The notes under the pieces are model-generated. The model searched no databases. It was not told the origin of the DNA and saw only the letters and a list, made by a program, of their open reading frames with translations. Below, in pieces: positions 15,088-23,360 of a stretch of 39,982 nucleotides of DNA. The translations under genes and the position numbers were made by a program. Position 1 is the first letter of the stretch. Every line of letters begins with the position of its first letter. Origin of the DNA: RGIG2206 sp045579085 (GTDB lineage Bacteria; Bacillota; Clostridia; Oscillospirales; Acutalibacteraceae); NCBI GenBank assembly GCA_045579085.1, contig JAZNLO010000015.1, positions 1 through 39,982 on the forward strand, read 5' to 3'.

Positions 15088-15915
15088 ATGAAAAAACTTA
15101 TTTCAATTTTTACGGCAGCATTACTTGTGATATCACTTTGCGCTTGCAACAACAATAACAGCAACGAAAACGTTGCAAAATCCGACTACCCCGCAAGTGC
15201 CTTTGACCTTACTGTTGATGCGTGTCCGCAAAAGGTAATTTCGCTCTCCCCCGCTGTGACTGAAATCATTACTGAGCTTGGCTCAGATGCACAGCTTGCG
15301 GGCGTTTCGGATAACTGTGTGACTGACAAGGACTTAGCACGTGTTGGCACTTCTCTTATCCCCGACTTTGATACGATTAAAAGCATAAAACCTGACGTGG
15401 TTTTCGTCACCGCCGTTATTGATGAAAAGGATAAAAAGGCGCTCAGCGCAACAGGTGCTGTTGTGATTGCAGTCAGTGCGCCTAACAGCTACGGCAAGCT
15501 GCTTGATACTTACATTAATATTGCTAAGGTGATGAGCGGCAACATAACAGGCACTCGCAACGCAAACACAACCTTTAACCGAATTGATGAGCAAATAAAA
15601 AAACTGGCAGCAAAGGCAAGCGATAAAAAGGTTGCTGTTTTCTTTAACAGCGAAATGCTTATCCCTACAGGCTCTATTGCCAATGAGATTATCTCGCTTG
15701 GCGGCGGCAAAAACATTGCCGATAAACAGAATATGGGCGATGCTGAGATAATTGCAAATAAGCCCGATGTTATTTTGTGCGACGCGGAAAGTTATGATGC
15801 CATTAAGGAAAGATTCAGTGATTTTAAGGTGGAGCAATTTGATGTTACACTGCTTGAATCGCGCGGAAGCAAGATGGTTGATGCGGTCAAGAAACTGTGT
15901 GAAATTTCGAAATAA
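15088..15915 (+). CDS. Periplasmic-binding-type ABC substrate lipoprotein (BtuF/FepB-like)
   Basis: This 275-residue protein has a lipoprotein signal with lipobox LCAC (lipid-modified Cys20) and a low-complexity NNNNSNEN linker. The mature part matches the helical-backbone binding proteins for iron-siderophore or cobalamin: PQKVISLSPAVTEIITELGS, GVSDNCVTDKDLARVGT and IKSIKPDVVFVTAVIDEKDK near the N-terminal lobe, then IISLGGGKNIAD and PDVILCDAESYDAI in the C-terminal lobe. No permease or ATPase gene is adjacent, so it either works with a transporter encoded elsewhere or has another role. The ligand cannot be told from the sequence. Confidence 0.8.
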   Translation: MKKLISIFTAALLVISLCACNNNNSNENVAKSDYPASAFDLTVDACPQKVISLSPAVTEIITELGSDAQLAGVSDNCVTDKDLARVGTSLIPDFDTIKSIKPDVVFVTAVIDEKDKKALSATGAVVIAVSAPNSYGKLLDTYINIAKVMSGNITGTRNANTTFNRIDEQIKKLAAKASDKKVAVFFNSEMLIPTGSIANEIISLGGGKNIADKQNMGDAEIIANKPDVILCDAESYDAIKERFSDFKVEQFDVTLLESRGSKMVDAVKKLCEISK

Positions 15916-15920
15916 TGCGG

Positions 15921-15988
15921 CTTTAAAAAATTTTTTTAATTTTTTTAAAAAAGTACTTGCATTTTAAAATAAGGTGTGTTAGTATAAT
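15921..15988 (+). promoter_or_regulatory. rRNA-type promoter with AT-rich upstream element
   Basis: Alternating A and T tracts (15924-15952) resemble an UP element. They are followed by TTGCAT (15957-15962) and a -10 region TAGTATAAT (15980-15988). With a 17-base spacer the -10 is TAGTAT; the better hexamer TATAAT gives 20 bases. It would drive the 5S gene only a few bases downstream. Confidence 0.7.
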
Positions 15989-15999
15989 GCCTGTACTCA

Positions 16000-16117
16000 G
16001 TCGGTACTGATAGCTGTGAGGGTCCACCTGTTCCCATACCGAACACAGAAGTTAAGCTCACACGCGCCGAAAATACTTGAGTGGTGACGCTCCGGGAAGA
16101 TAGGTCGGCGCCGACAC
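16000..16117 (+). rRNA. rrf: 5S ribosomal RNA
   Basis: The sequence contains the conserved 5S core CCCATACCGAACACAGAAGT followed by TAAGCTC, and the ends pair (GTCGG at 16000-16004 with CCGAC at 16111-16115) as helix I. Length is about 116-118 bases, the normal 5S size. No 16S or 23S gene is adjacent: the copy lies between a lipoprotein gene and a phosphatase gene, with its own promoter and terminator. The exact ends are estimates. Confidence 0.95.
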
Positions 16118-16121
16118 AAAC

Positions 16122-16153
16122 AAAAAAGCCGTCGATAAATCGACGGCTTTTTT
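16122..16153 (+). terminator. Terminator of the 5S gene
   Basis: A perfect stem AGCCGTCGA/TCGACGGCT with a 4-base loop is flanked by A6 and T6. It ends the 5S transcript and, by symmetry, could also work on the other strand. Confidence 0.95.
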
Positions 16154-16198
16154 GTTTACTAAGTTCAATTCATAAATCACTTGCGGAGGCGAGTTTAT

Positions 16199-16726
16199 TT
16201 GCAGAAATTTGATGACCTTCTTTTGCACTTTTTCGGCAGCTTACAGCTACCCGTTCTAAATGAAATTATGATTTTTATTTCAACTATCGGCAACGCAGGT
16301 ATTATTTGGATTGCGTTGGGGCTTGCGTTGTTGTGCTTTAAAAAAACTCGCAAGACAGGTATCACGGTGATTGCTGCGCTTATCATCAGCCTGTTAATCG
16401 GTAACCTCACAATAAAGCCTCTGGTTGCAAGGCAACGTCCGTTTGAAGTCAACGAGATTAACTTGCTCATAACTGCGCCTAAAGACAGGTCTTTCCCGTC
16501 AGGGCACGCAATGTCGTCCTTTGCGGCAAGCGTGGCTGTGTTGCTCTCAAACCGCAAAATAGGCGTACCCGCAGTATGCGTTGCAACGCTGATTGCGTTT
16601 TCGAGGCTCTATCTTCAAGTACACTATTTCACGGATGTTATTGTTGGCATAATTTTAGGCATCTTATATGCGGTAATTGCGCACGCTATTATAAAATATA
16701 TTATAAACAAAAAGCAGTTGTCTTAA
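16199..16726 (+). CDS. PAP2-family membrane phosphatase
   Basis: This is a polytopic lipid-phosphatase-type protein of 175 residues. All three PAP2 motifs are visible: KPLVARQRP (KX6RP), FPSGHAMSS (PSGH) and SRLYLQVHYFTD (SRX5HX3D), each within or beside hydrophobic segments. The catalytic histidines are present. Such enzymes dephosphorylate undecaprenyl diphosphate or phosphatidic or phosphatidylglycerol phosphates; the substrate here is unknown. I chose TTG at 16199 because GGAGG lies nine bases upstream, which places the SD inside the longer in-frame alternative from 16181. No clear promoter was seen, so partial readthrough from the 5S unit is possible. Confidence 0.9.
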   Translation: MQKFDDLLLHFFGSLQLPVLNEIMIFISTIGNAGIIWIALGLALLCFKKTRKTGITVIAALIISLLIGNLTIKPLVARQRPFEVNEINLLITAPKDRSFPSGHAMSSFAASVAVLLSNRKIGVPAVCVATLIAFSRLYLQVHYFTDVIVGIILGILYAVIAHAIIKYIINKKQLS

Positions 16727-16746
16727 AAAGGCAACTGCTTTTTACA
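16711..16746. terminator. Bidirectional terminator between the PAP2 gene and tatD
   Basis: An AAAAGCAGTTG stem pairs with CAACTGCTTTT across a short loop and is flanked by T-rich sequence on both strands. It overlaps the last codons of the PAP2 gene and lies between two convergent genes. Confidence 0.85.
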
Positions 16747-16753
16747 TCGTGTT

Positions 16754-17551
16754 TTACTTTATATTGAATAACCGCTTTGCGTTTTGCTCTGTCACGTCGA
16801 GCACCTCTCTGACCGAGATGCCTTTAATTTCCGCTAAACGCTGCGCAACAAAGGCAATCTTAAGCGAATCGTTGCGCTTGCCCCTGAATGGCACAGGCGC
16901 AAGGTACGGCGAATCGGTTTCAAGCAAAATCATATCAAGGGGTATTTGCTCGGCTACCTCAACTGTTTTGCGCGCATTTTTAAATGTGAGCACGCCGCCT
17001 ATTCCAATATATATACCCATATCCACAAGCTGCTTAGCCATCTCGGCGCTGCCAGAATAACAATGCATAACGCCCTTCGGCTTATACTGCCTTACAATTT
17101 CGAACATATCGGCGTGCGCCTCTCTATCGTGCATTATAACTGGCTTATCAAGCTCTCTTGCCAGCAGAAGTTGATTTATGAATATCTGCTTATCAGTCTG
17201 ATTTGGCTCTTTCCAATGATAATCAAGCCCGATTTCTCCAATTGCAACGCAGCGCTCGTCTTTTGCCAGCGAGCGAAGCCAAGCTTCATCGTAGCCATCG
17301 TCTGTATTTTCAGGGTGAACGCCTACTGCGGCATACACAATATCGTATTTATGAGCCAAAGCTAAGGCTTTTATTGATGACTCTTTATTGCAACCACAGG
17401 TTATTATACCGCTTACTGAACGCTGTTTAAGCTCGGGTATAAGCTCGGCTATATCCCCGTTAAAAGCTTCGTCATCAAAATGGGCGTGGGTATCAAAAAT
17501 ATGACCGCCGCACAAATCGGGATAGTTTTCAATATCTAAAAAATCCGCCAC
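16754..17551 (-). CDS. tatD: TatD-family metal-dependent hydrolase
   Basis: TatD-family proteins are TIM-barrel metal hydrolases with 3'-5' DNase or related activity. The metal-ligand pattern is complete: FDTHAHFDD near the start, the Glu of CVAIGEIGLDYHW, the His of KPVIMHDREAH, the His of GVMHCYSGS and the Asp of LLETDSPYLAP. I chose GTG at 17551 (265 residues) because GGGAGG lies eight bases upstream; a longer frame from 17575 would have this SD inside it. The SD can pair with a sequence about 50 bases upstream in the same transcript. Confidence 0.93.
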   Translation of the reverse strand: MADFLDIENYPDLCGGHIFDTHAHFDDEAFNGDIAELIPELKQRSVSGIITCGCNKESSIKALALAHKYDIVYAAVGVHPENTDDGYDEAWLRSLAKDERCVAIGEIGLDYHWKEPNQTDKQIFINQLLLARELDKPVIMHDREAHADMFEIVRQYKPKGVMHCYSGSAEMAKQLVDMGIYIGIGGVLTFKNARKTVEVAEQIPLDMILLETDSPYLAPVPFRGKRNDSLKIAFVAQRLAEIKGISVREVLDVTEQNAKRLFNIK

Positions 17552-17554
17552 AAC

Positions 17555-17623
17555 AAAAGCCTCCCTTCTTTTCACTACAGCTTGATTATAACTGCTATTT
17601 GCGAAAAGTTCAAGGAGGCTTTT
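17555..17623 (-). promoter_or_regulatory. Inverted repeat covering the tatD ribosome-binding site
   Basis: AAAAGCCTCC (17555-17564, plus strand) and GGAGGCTTTT (17614-17623) are perfect 10-bp complements. In the minus-strand mRNA the downstream arm contains the GGAGG SD of tatD, and the upstream arm lies just after the stop codon of the SPOCS-LysM gene. The structure could hide the tatD start, or act as a weak terminator since a T-run follows. Confidence 0.5.
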
Positions 17624-17625
17624 TA

Positions 17626-19161
17626 TTATGCTATACCAACGGGTATTACTATTGTCATATCGTCTGCAACCGTTTCACCAGAAAGTGAATTCAGCCCTGT
17701 TATAGACGAAACTGAGGTGTTATACCGCTTTGCTATATCCCACAACCGCTCGCCGCTCTCGGCTCTGTATATTACTATTGACGAGTTGCCGTATTTGCTC
17801 TTTAATCTATCACCAAGCTCTGCGTTTGTTATTACGTCGAGCGAATCGTGCTCAAGCACGTCTATCCTCATATTCACGTCTGCTTTTACCTCAAGTCCGC
17901 CGCGTGACTGCGTTGAGGTTATACCAAGCGGTGTAGCTGAGCATACGAAGTCGCTGCCCGTTATCGACGGGTCTATCTCTGTGTCGAGTTCAAAATCTAC
18001 GTTGCGCTCAAAATACTGCGGCTCGCCGCTTGAATCATTTGCAAGCAAGCATACGCAGAGCGTTCCAAGCATTCCAAGATGCCCGTTCGACAGGCTGACC
18101 TTGCCGCATTCTGCATCGCACCACATATCAATCACTGTTTCGATGTTCTCAATCGGCACGTCAAGCTTCTTCGCTATCTGGCAGCGGTCATTATATGTAT
18201 ACGCAACACGCTCAAGCTTAATCGGCTCAACTGTCAAAGCAAGCTCGTCGTCGGTTGAGTAGGCATCGGTCAAAAACGGAACCTGTGAATTACAAAAAGC
18301 GGTTACGCTCAGATACAGCTTCGCGCCTATTATCGCCTTGCGTAGCATTCCGCTCATATCGGTCTGCGGCCTTGCCTCGCAGTTTAAAACTGATGTATCT
18401 ACATAGCAGGTGCAGTTTTCCGTGAGCCCGTTTATATCCAGTATCTGACTGAACGGAAAGCTTTCTTGTGCGGTAAAATATCCGCCGTTTTCTTCCCCTA
18501 AATATAGGATTTTCACTTTTAAATCGCCCTTGACAACCACCTTGTTGCCTATAATCTTTGTGTCCGACACAAAAACCTTTGTTTCACTTCTTATAATGCT
18601 CTTAATCGAATCACAGGTATCAGGCACGCTCATCTCATCGCTCACGATAAGATATTTCTCATCTGCGCCTATCAGAATCGAGGCGTTACTGCTGCCCCTT
18701 TGCTGCTGAACGCACGGCTCGTCGATATCCGTTACAATCGACATTGATGCAAACGACTTCACAATCGCTGTCATATTCAGCGAGCAGTGTACGTCTATGC
18801 GCCTTTGCGTGACAGCCTTGCAGTTGATAAAGCTCGCTTTCAGCTTTACCTCAATAATCGGCATTTCGGGAGCTGACGGTAAGTCAAAGGCGCGTGAAAA
18901 CGGTATCCGTTCCTCAAAGCTCTTGATTTTATTATCCTCGTCAACATAGCAAACCGACACGGTTGCCTCGCCCTCAACATCAAGGGTATCGCCGTTAATC
19001 GACTTACTCGTCACGCACGGCTTGACTTTGCATTTGAGCAAGCGTTTTATATCTGAGCAATAATCAGGCAGCATAATCTCACTGTCTATCGGCACCTCTA
19101 CCTTTTGCTTTAGCAAAACACTGCTGACATTTATATTCTGGCTTGTATATTGGCAATCCAT
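17626..19161 (-). CDS. SPOCS (DUF3794) repeat protein with C-terminal LysM domain
   Basis: This 511-residue protein has no signal peptide or membrane segment. It shows repeated SPOCS/DUF3794-type domains: an N-terminal one from about residue 15 (SVLLKQKVEVPIDSEIMLPD, ...CKVKPCVTSKSI) and a second from about 165 (LIVSDEMSVPDTCDSIKSII). A beta-rich part with further related sequence follows, and a LysM domain occupies about 460-508 (YRAESGERLWDIAKRYNTSV, SSITGLNSL). LysM binds peptidoglycan or chitin-type glycans. In Clostridia this architecture is associated with the spore envelope, so a mother-cell spore-coat role is likely but inferred. AGGAGAGG precedes the ATG. It lies upstream of tatD and divergent from the ABC transporter gene. 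Confidence 0.85.
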   Translation of the reverse strand: MDCQYTSQNINVSSVLLKQKVEVPIDSEIMLPDYCSDIKRLLKCKVKPCVTSKSINGDTLDVEGEATVSVCYVDEDNKIKSFEERIPFSRAFDLPSAPEMPIIEVKLKASFINCKAVTQRRIDVHCSLNMTAIVKSFASMSIVTDIDEPCVQQQRGSSNASILIGADEKYLIVSDEMSVPDTCDSIKSIIRSETKVFVSDTKIIGNKVVVKGDLKVKILYLGEENGGYFTAQESFPFSQILDINGLTENCTCYVDTSVLNCEARPQTDMSGMLRKAIIGAKLYLSVTAFCNSQVPFLTDAYSTDDELALTVEPIKLERVAYTYNDRCQIAKKLDVPIENIETVIDMWCDAECGKVSLSNGHLGMLGTLCVCLLANDSSGEPQYFERNVDFELDTEIDPSITGSDFVCSATPLGITSTQSRGGLEVKADVNMRIDVLEHDSLDVITNAELGDRLKSKYGNSSIVIYRAESGERLWDIAKRYNTSVSSITGLNSLSGETVADDMTIVIPVGIA

Positions 19162-19392
19162 TATAACCCTCTCCTAACTTCTCTTTTTATTAAAATGTAT
19201 TCTAAACAGTTAAAATATATGCAACCAAGAATAAATATAGAAAGTACACTTATGTTTGTCACTGTTCGACAACGTTTAATGTAACAAAATGTTAATATAT
19301 TTGTATTTACTTTTACACAGATTTATATTAAAATATTTGGTAATTTATAATTGATAATTATGTTCTGATTGAGTTTAGAAAGGAAGGCTTAA
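19162..19392. other. Divergent intergenic region of about 230 bases
   Basis: This AT-rich gap separates two divergent genes and must hold both promoters. On the plus side an unconvincing TATAAT lies upstream of an AAGGAAGG ribosome-binding site. On the minus side CATATATT partly resembles a sporulation sigma-E -10, but the -35 spacing is poor. No gene, repeat or RNA structure of note was seen. Confidence 0.4.
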
Positions 19393-22300
19393 ATGTTAGA
19401 ACTTGTTGATATTAAAAAGGATTACCCTGCTGGTGACGGAGTTGTAGCCGCTCTTAAGGGTGTGAGCCTAAAATTCAGAAAAAGTGAGTTTGTTTCAATA
19501 TTGGGGCCGTCGGGTTGCGGCAAGACAACTATGCTCAACATTATCGGCGGCTTGGACCAATACACAAGCGGCGACCTCATCATTAACAACCGCTCAACAA
19601 AAAATTACAAGGACAGGGATTGGGACTCTTATCGCAACCACTCAATCGGGTTTGTGTTCCAAAGCTACAACCTCATTCCCCACCAGAGCGTTTTGCAAAA
19701 CGTTGAGATTGCGCTCACCCTCTCAGGCGTTTCCAAGTCTGAAAGGCGCAAGCGTGCAATAAAGGCGCTCAAAGACGTTGGGCTTGAATCGCAAGTTCAT
19801 AAAAAGCCCAGCCAGTTATCAGGCGGTCAGATGCAGCGTGTTGCTATCGCCAGAGCTATCGTTAACGACCCTGATATTATTCTCGCTGACGAGCCGACAG
19901 GCGCATTGGACACTGAAACCAGCATTCAGGTTATGGAAATCCTCAAGGAAATCTCCAAAGACAGACTTATCATTATGGTAACGCACAACCCCGAGCTTGC
20001 TGAAAAGTATTCAACTCGCATAATTAAGGTGCTCGACGGTTTGATTACCGATGATTCTGCTCCCTACGACGAGGAGTCTGACGTTCAGGCAAAGCAAGAG
20101 GTTGAGGTAAAAAGCAAGGGCAAAAAAGCAAAAGCCGCAAAGAAACCTACAATGAGTATGTTTACGGCATTCAGTCTCTCGCTTAAGAATCTGTTTACAA
20201 AAAAAGGCCGCACTGCGCTGACCTCGTTTGCAGGCAGCATCGGCATCATCGGTATTGCGCTGATTTTCTCGGTTAAGCAAGGTATGACCACCTATATCGA
20301 CGTTGTGCAAGAGGAAACGCTCTCAAGCTATCCTATTACGCTCGAGGCTCAGCATATTGACATAGGCACTCTGCTTTCAACCTTTATCGGTGCAGCTCAG
20401 TCTGCAACTGAGCACGAAAACGATGCTGTTTATCAGAAATCTATGGTTTATGATATGATAAACTCGCTTAGCGAGATTGAGGAAAGCAAAAACGACCTTA
20501 AAAGCTTCAAGTCCTATATTGAGAAAAAGCTTAAAGACGACACTGATGAATCCGGTTTAAAAGAAGCCATCAACGGCATACAGTATTCCTACAACTTGGA
20601 TATGCTCATCTACACCGAAAACGTTGACGGCAGCATAATCCGTTCTGACACAACCGAGCTGATGCAACAAATCTTAGCTGACTATATGGGTATGAATGCA
20701 AGCACGCAGTCAACCAATATGTCAAGCTCGCCGCTTGGCAGTATGATGGGCTCAAGCGCAACCACTTACACCCTGTGGCAAGAGATGCTGCCGGGTAAAG
20801 ACGGCAAGCTCATAAGCGAGGTTTTTGATAAGCAATACGATGTTGTATACGGCAGTTGGCCTACCGAGTACAACGAGATTGTGCTTGTGGTTGACGAGAA
20901 CAACGAGCTCGATGATATGACTCTTTATGCGCTTGGTCTTATCTCAAAAGACGATATTGATAAAATAATGGACGCCGCCGTAAACAAAAAGCCGATTGAA
21001 GCAAGCAACAAAAGCTGGAGCTTTGAAGAAATCTGCGATATGGAATTTAAGACGGTGCTTAACTCAGATTGCTTCACCTATGACGAAAACACAGGCCTCT
21101 ACACCGACCTGCGCAGCTCTGAATCGGGGCTTAAATATCTGTATTCAAACGGCACTCCGCTTAAAGTTTCGGGCATTGTAAAGCCTAACGAAAGCTCTGT
21201 TTCAACAATCCTTACAGGCTCTATCGGTTACACAAGCAAGCTTACTGAATACGTTGTTGAAAAGGCTAAGGATTCAAGCGCAATCGAAGCTCAGCTTAAG
21301 GATAAGTCCACAGATATTTTCACGGGACTTTTGTTCAAGAGCGAAACCGATAATATGAGCGACAGCTACAAGGCTGACAGCTTTAATGAATACATTTCCT
21401 CGCTTGACGAGGCAGGCAAGGCTAAGGCATACACCGAAATTATGAGCATTCCTCCCAAAGAACAGGTTGACGCTTACACTTCACAGGCTCTTGGCAATAT
21501 GTCACGCGAGGATATGGAGTCAGCACTGATAACTGCGCTATCTCAGCAGATGACACTTTCTTCGGCTGAGATAGAAAAGTATCTCGAAAATATGTCCGAT
21601 GATGAGCTTAAACAGTTTGTTAAACAGGCTATCGAGGAGCAGTACAAGGCGCAGTATGCTCAACAGGTTACAGCGCAGCTCTCGGCTATGTCGAGCACGC
21701 AGTTGGCGATGGCGATGGATATGGCTATGCAAGGCTACTCAACTGAGCAAATGGCTCTGTATCACGACGAGGTACTCACCTTCTCAGACTCAACCTACGA
21801 GGATAACCTCATTGAACTCGGCTATGTTGACTTGAACGACCCGTCTGCAATCAATCTCTATGCTTCATCATTCGAAAACAAGGATGTTATTGAAGATGCT
21901 ATCAGCTTATACAATGAAGACGTTGACGACCTTCAAAAAATCACTTATACCGATTACATCGGCATAATGATGTCGTCAATTACAACGATTATCAACGCTA
22001 TCACCTATGTACTTGTTGCCTTCGTGGCTATCTCTCTTATCGTTTCTTCAATTATGATTGGCGTTATTACGCTGATATCCGTTCAGGAGAGGACTAAGGA
22101 AATCGGTATCCTGCGTGCTATCGGTGCGTCAAAGAAAAACGTTTCAAGTATGTTTAATGCCGAAACGGTCATAATAGGTTTCACCTCCGGCTTGGTGGGT
22201 GTTTTAATAACCTATCTGCTGTGCATTCCTATTAATATTATTCTCAAAGCCCTCACAGGCATTGTAAATCTTAAGGCTATTTTACCTGTTGAGGTTGCAA

Positions 22301-22404
22301 TTATCCTTGTAATACTCAGTATGATACTGACACTCATTTCAGGCATTATTCCCTCTCGCAGCGCAGCTAAAAAAGACCCTGTTGTTGCACTCAGAACTGA
22401 ATAA
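19393..22404 (+). CDS. Fused ABC ATPase-FtsX-type permease (MacB-like) with large ectodomain
   Basis: One 1003-residue chain combines an ABC ATPase with a MacB/FtsX-type permease. Walker A (GPSGCGKTT, residues 38-46), the signature LSGGQ (about 142-146) and Walker B (IILADEP, about 162-168) are intact. A lysine-rich linker leads to the first membrane segment (about 277-295). An extracytoplasmic region of more than 550 residues follows, then three membrane segments (about 870-990) with the FtsX hallmark ERTKEIGILRAIGAS. These proteins act as mechanotransmitters or extruders for peptides, lipoproteins or antibiotics rather than classic importers; the substrate is unknown. The ectodomain includes a methionine- and glutamine-rich helical stretch from about residue 700. 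The gene stands alone, with its own terminator. Confidence 0.92.
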   Translation: MLELVDIKKDYPAGDGVVAALKGVSLKFRKSEFVSILGPSGCGKTTMLNIIGGLDQYTSGDLIINNRSTKNYKDRDWDSYRNHSIGFVFQSYNLIPHQSVLQNVEIALTLSGVSKSERRKRAIKALKDVGLESQVHKKPSQLSGGQMQRVAIARAIVNDPDIILADEPTGALDTETSIQVMEILKEISKDRLIIMVTHNPELAEKYSTRIIKVLDGLITDDSAPYDEESDVQAKQEVEVKSKGKKAKAAKKPTMSMFTAFSLSLKNLFTKKGRTALTSFAGSIGIIGIALIFSVKQGMTTYIDVVQEETLSSYPITLEAQHIDIGTLLSTFIGAAQSATEHENDAVYQKSMVYDMINSLSEIEESKNDLKSFKSYIEKKLKDDTDESGLKEAINGIQYSYNLDMLIYTENVDGSIIRSDTTELMQQILADYMGMNASTQSTNMSSSPLGSMMGSSATTYTLWQEMLPGKDGKLISEVFDKQYDVVYGSWPTEYNEIVLVVDENNELDDMTLYALGLISKDDIDKIMDAAVNKKPIEASNKSWSFEEICDMEFKTVLNSDCFTYDENTGLYTDLRSSESGLKYLYSNGTPLKVSGIVKPNESSVSTILTGSIGYTSKLTEYVVEKAKDSSAIEAQLKDKSTDIFTGLLFKSETDNMSDSYKADSFNEYISSLDEAGKAKAYTEIMSIPPKEQVDAYTSQALGNMSREDMESALITALSQQMTLSSAEIEKYLENMSDDELKQFVKQAIEEQYKAQYAQQVTAQLSAMSSTQLAMAMDMAMQGYSTEQMALYHDEVLTFSDSTYEDNLIELGYVDLNDPSAINLYASSFENKDVIEDAISLYNEDVDDLQKITYTDYIGIMMSSITTIINAITYVLVAFVAISLIVSSIMIGVITLISVQERTKEIGILRAIGASKKNVSSMFNAETVIIGFTSGLVGVLITYLLCIPINIILKALTGIVNLKAILPVEVAIILVILSMILTLISGIIPSRSAAKKDPVVALRTE

Positions 22405-22412
22405 TCTGTTTT

Positions 22413-22450
22413 ACAAGCCGTTTGATTTTATTCAGACGGCTTGTATTTAT
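22413..22450 (+). terminator. Terminator after the MacB-like gene
   Basis: A perfect 9-bp stem ACAAGCCGT/ACGGCTTGT with a 14-base loop is followed by ATTTAT. The T-run is short, but position right after the stop codon supports the call. Confidence 0.65.
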
Positions 22451-22532
22451 ACACAAATTCTGCATAATTTATGAATATATGCACTATTTATTGATAAATT
22501 TATAAAAATGTGAATATTTTTGCAAATAACTA

Positions 22533-22560
22533 TTGACATTATGAATTTTTATGCTATACT
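22533..22560 (+). promoter_or_regulatory. Sigma-A promoter of the amino-acid importer operon
   Basis: A perfect TTGACA (22533-22538) and TATACT (22555-22560) are 16 bases apart. Transcription would begin near 22567, giving a short leader of about 40 bases before the binding-protein gene. No operator or riboswitch was recognised in it. Confidence 0.85.
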
Positions 22561-22605
22561 GACCATAGGCTTTAGTAATAAACTTAATTTTAAGGAGAGA
22601 TAACT

Positions 22606-23340
22606 ATGAAAAAGATTATTTCACTCGTTTTGGCAATGCTTATGATTATCGCTTGCTTCGCAGCTTGCGGCAGCAAGGGTGACAACGAACTCGTTATGGG
22701 AACTAACGCTACTTTCCCTCCCTATGAGTTTGTTGATGACAATGGCGACTTCGCAGGTATCGACGTTGAGATTGCTACCGCTGTTGCTGAAAAGCTCGGC
22801 ATGAAGCTCACCATCAAGGACATGGAGTTCAACTCTCTGCTCACCGCTGTTGACTCAGGCTCAATTGACATCGCTTTCGCAGGTATGACTGTTACTCCCG
22901 AGCGTGCTGAGGACGTTAACTTCACTCAGACCTATGCAACAGGCGTTCAGGTAATCATCGTTAAAGAAGATTCAACTATCGCTTCTGCTGACGACCTCGA
23001 CGGAAAAATCATCGGCGTTCAGTCCGGCACCACAGGCGATATCTACTGCACTGACGACTATGGTCAGGAATCTGTTAAGCAGTATGACAACGGCGCACTT
23101 GCTGTTGCTGCTCTGATGAACGACCAGGTTGACTGCGTTATCATCGATAACGAGCCCGCTAAGAACTATGTTCAGGCTAACGAGGGTCTCAAGATTCTTG
23201 AAACCGAGTATGTTACCGAAGACTACGCTGCTGCTATCGCTAAAGATAACGACGAGCTTCTCGAAAAAGTTGACAAGGCTTTGACCGAGCTCAAGAAAGA
23301 CGGAACTATCGATAAGATTATTGCTAAGTACATAAAATAA
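22606..23340 (+). CDS. Amino-acid ABC transporter substrate-binding lipoprotein
   Basis: This 244-residue family-3 solute-binding protein would capture a polar amino acid outside the membrane. A signal peptide ends in the lipobox FAAC (lipidated Cys21). The mature part has the family blocks MGTNATFPPYEFVDDNGDFA, GIDVEIATAVAEKLGM, the ligand-binding loop FAGMTVTPERAEDVNFTQTY and VQSGTTGDIYC in the second lobe. Length is typical. It is the first gene of an importer operon with the permease and ATPase behind it; a hairpin between it and the permease may favour high expression of the binding protein. The exact amino acid is not predictable. Confidence 0.95.
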   Translation: MKKIISLVLAMLMIIACFAACGSKGDNELVMGTNATFPPYEFVDDNGDFAGIDVEIATAVAEKLGMKLTIKDMEFNSLLTAVDSGSIDIAFAGMTVTPERAEDVNFTQTYATGVQVIIVKEDSTIASADDLDGKIIGVQSGTTGDIYCTDDYGQESVKQYDNGALAVAALMNDQVDCVIIDNEPAKNYVQANEGLKILETEYVTEDYAAAIAKDNDELLEKVDKALTELKKDGTIDKIIAKYIK

Positions 23341-23360
23341 TCAATTTAAACAGAACTAAC

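Noticed and set aside
16124..16160. Repeat unit or CRISPR-like element next to the 5S gene
   Set aside because: The inverted repeat is a single intrinsic terminator with T-runs; no direct repeat series exists.
18988..19260. A sporulation sigma-E or sigma-K promoter upstream of the SPOCS-LysM gene
   Set aside because: CATATATT partly fits a sigma-E -10, but the nearest ATA lies only 14 bases upstream, outside the usual spacing, so no promoter was called.
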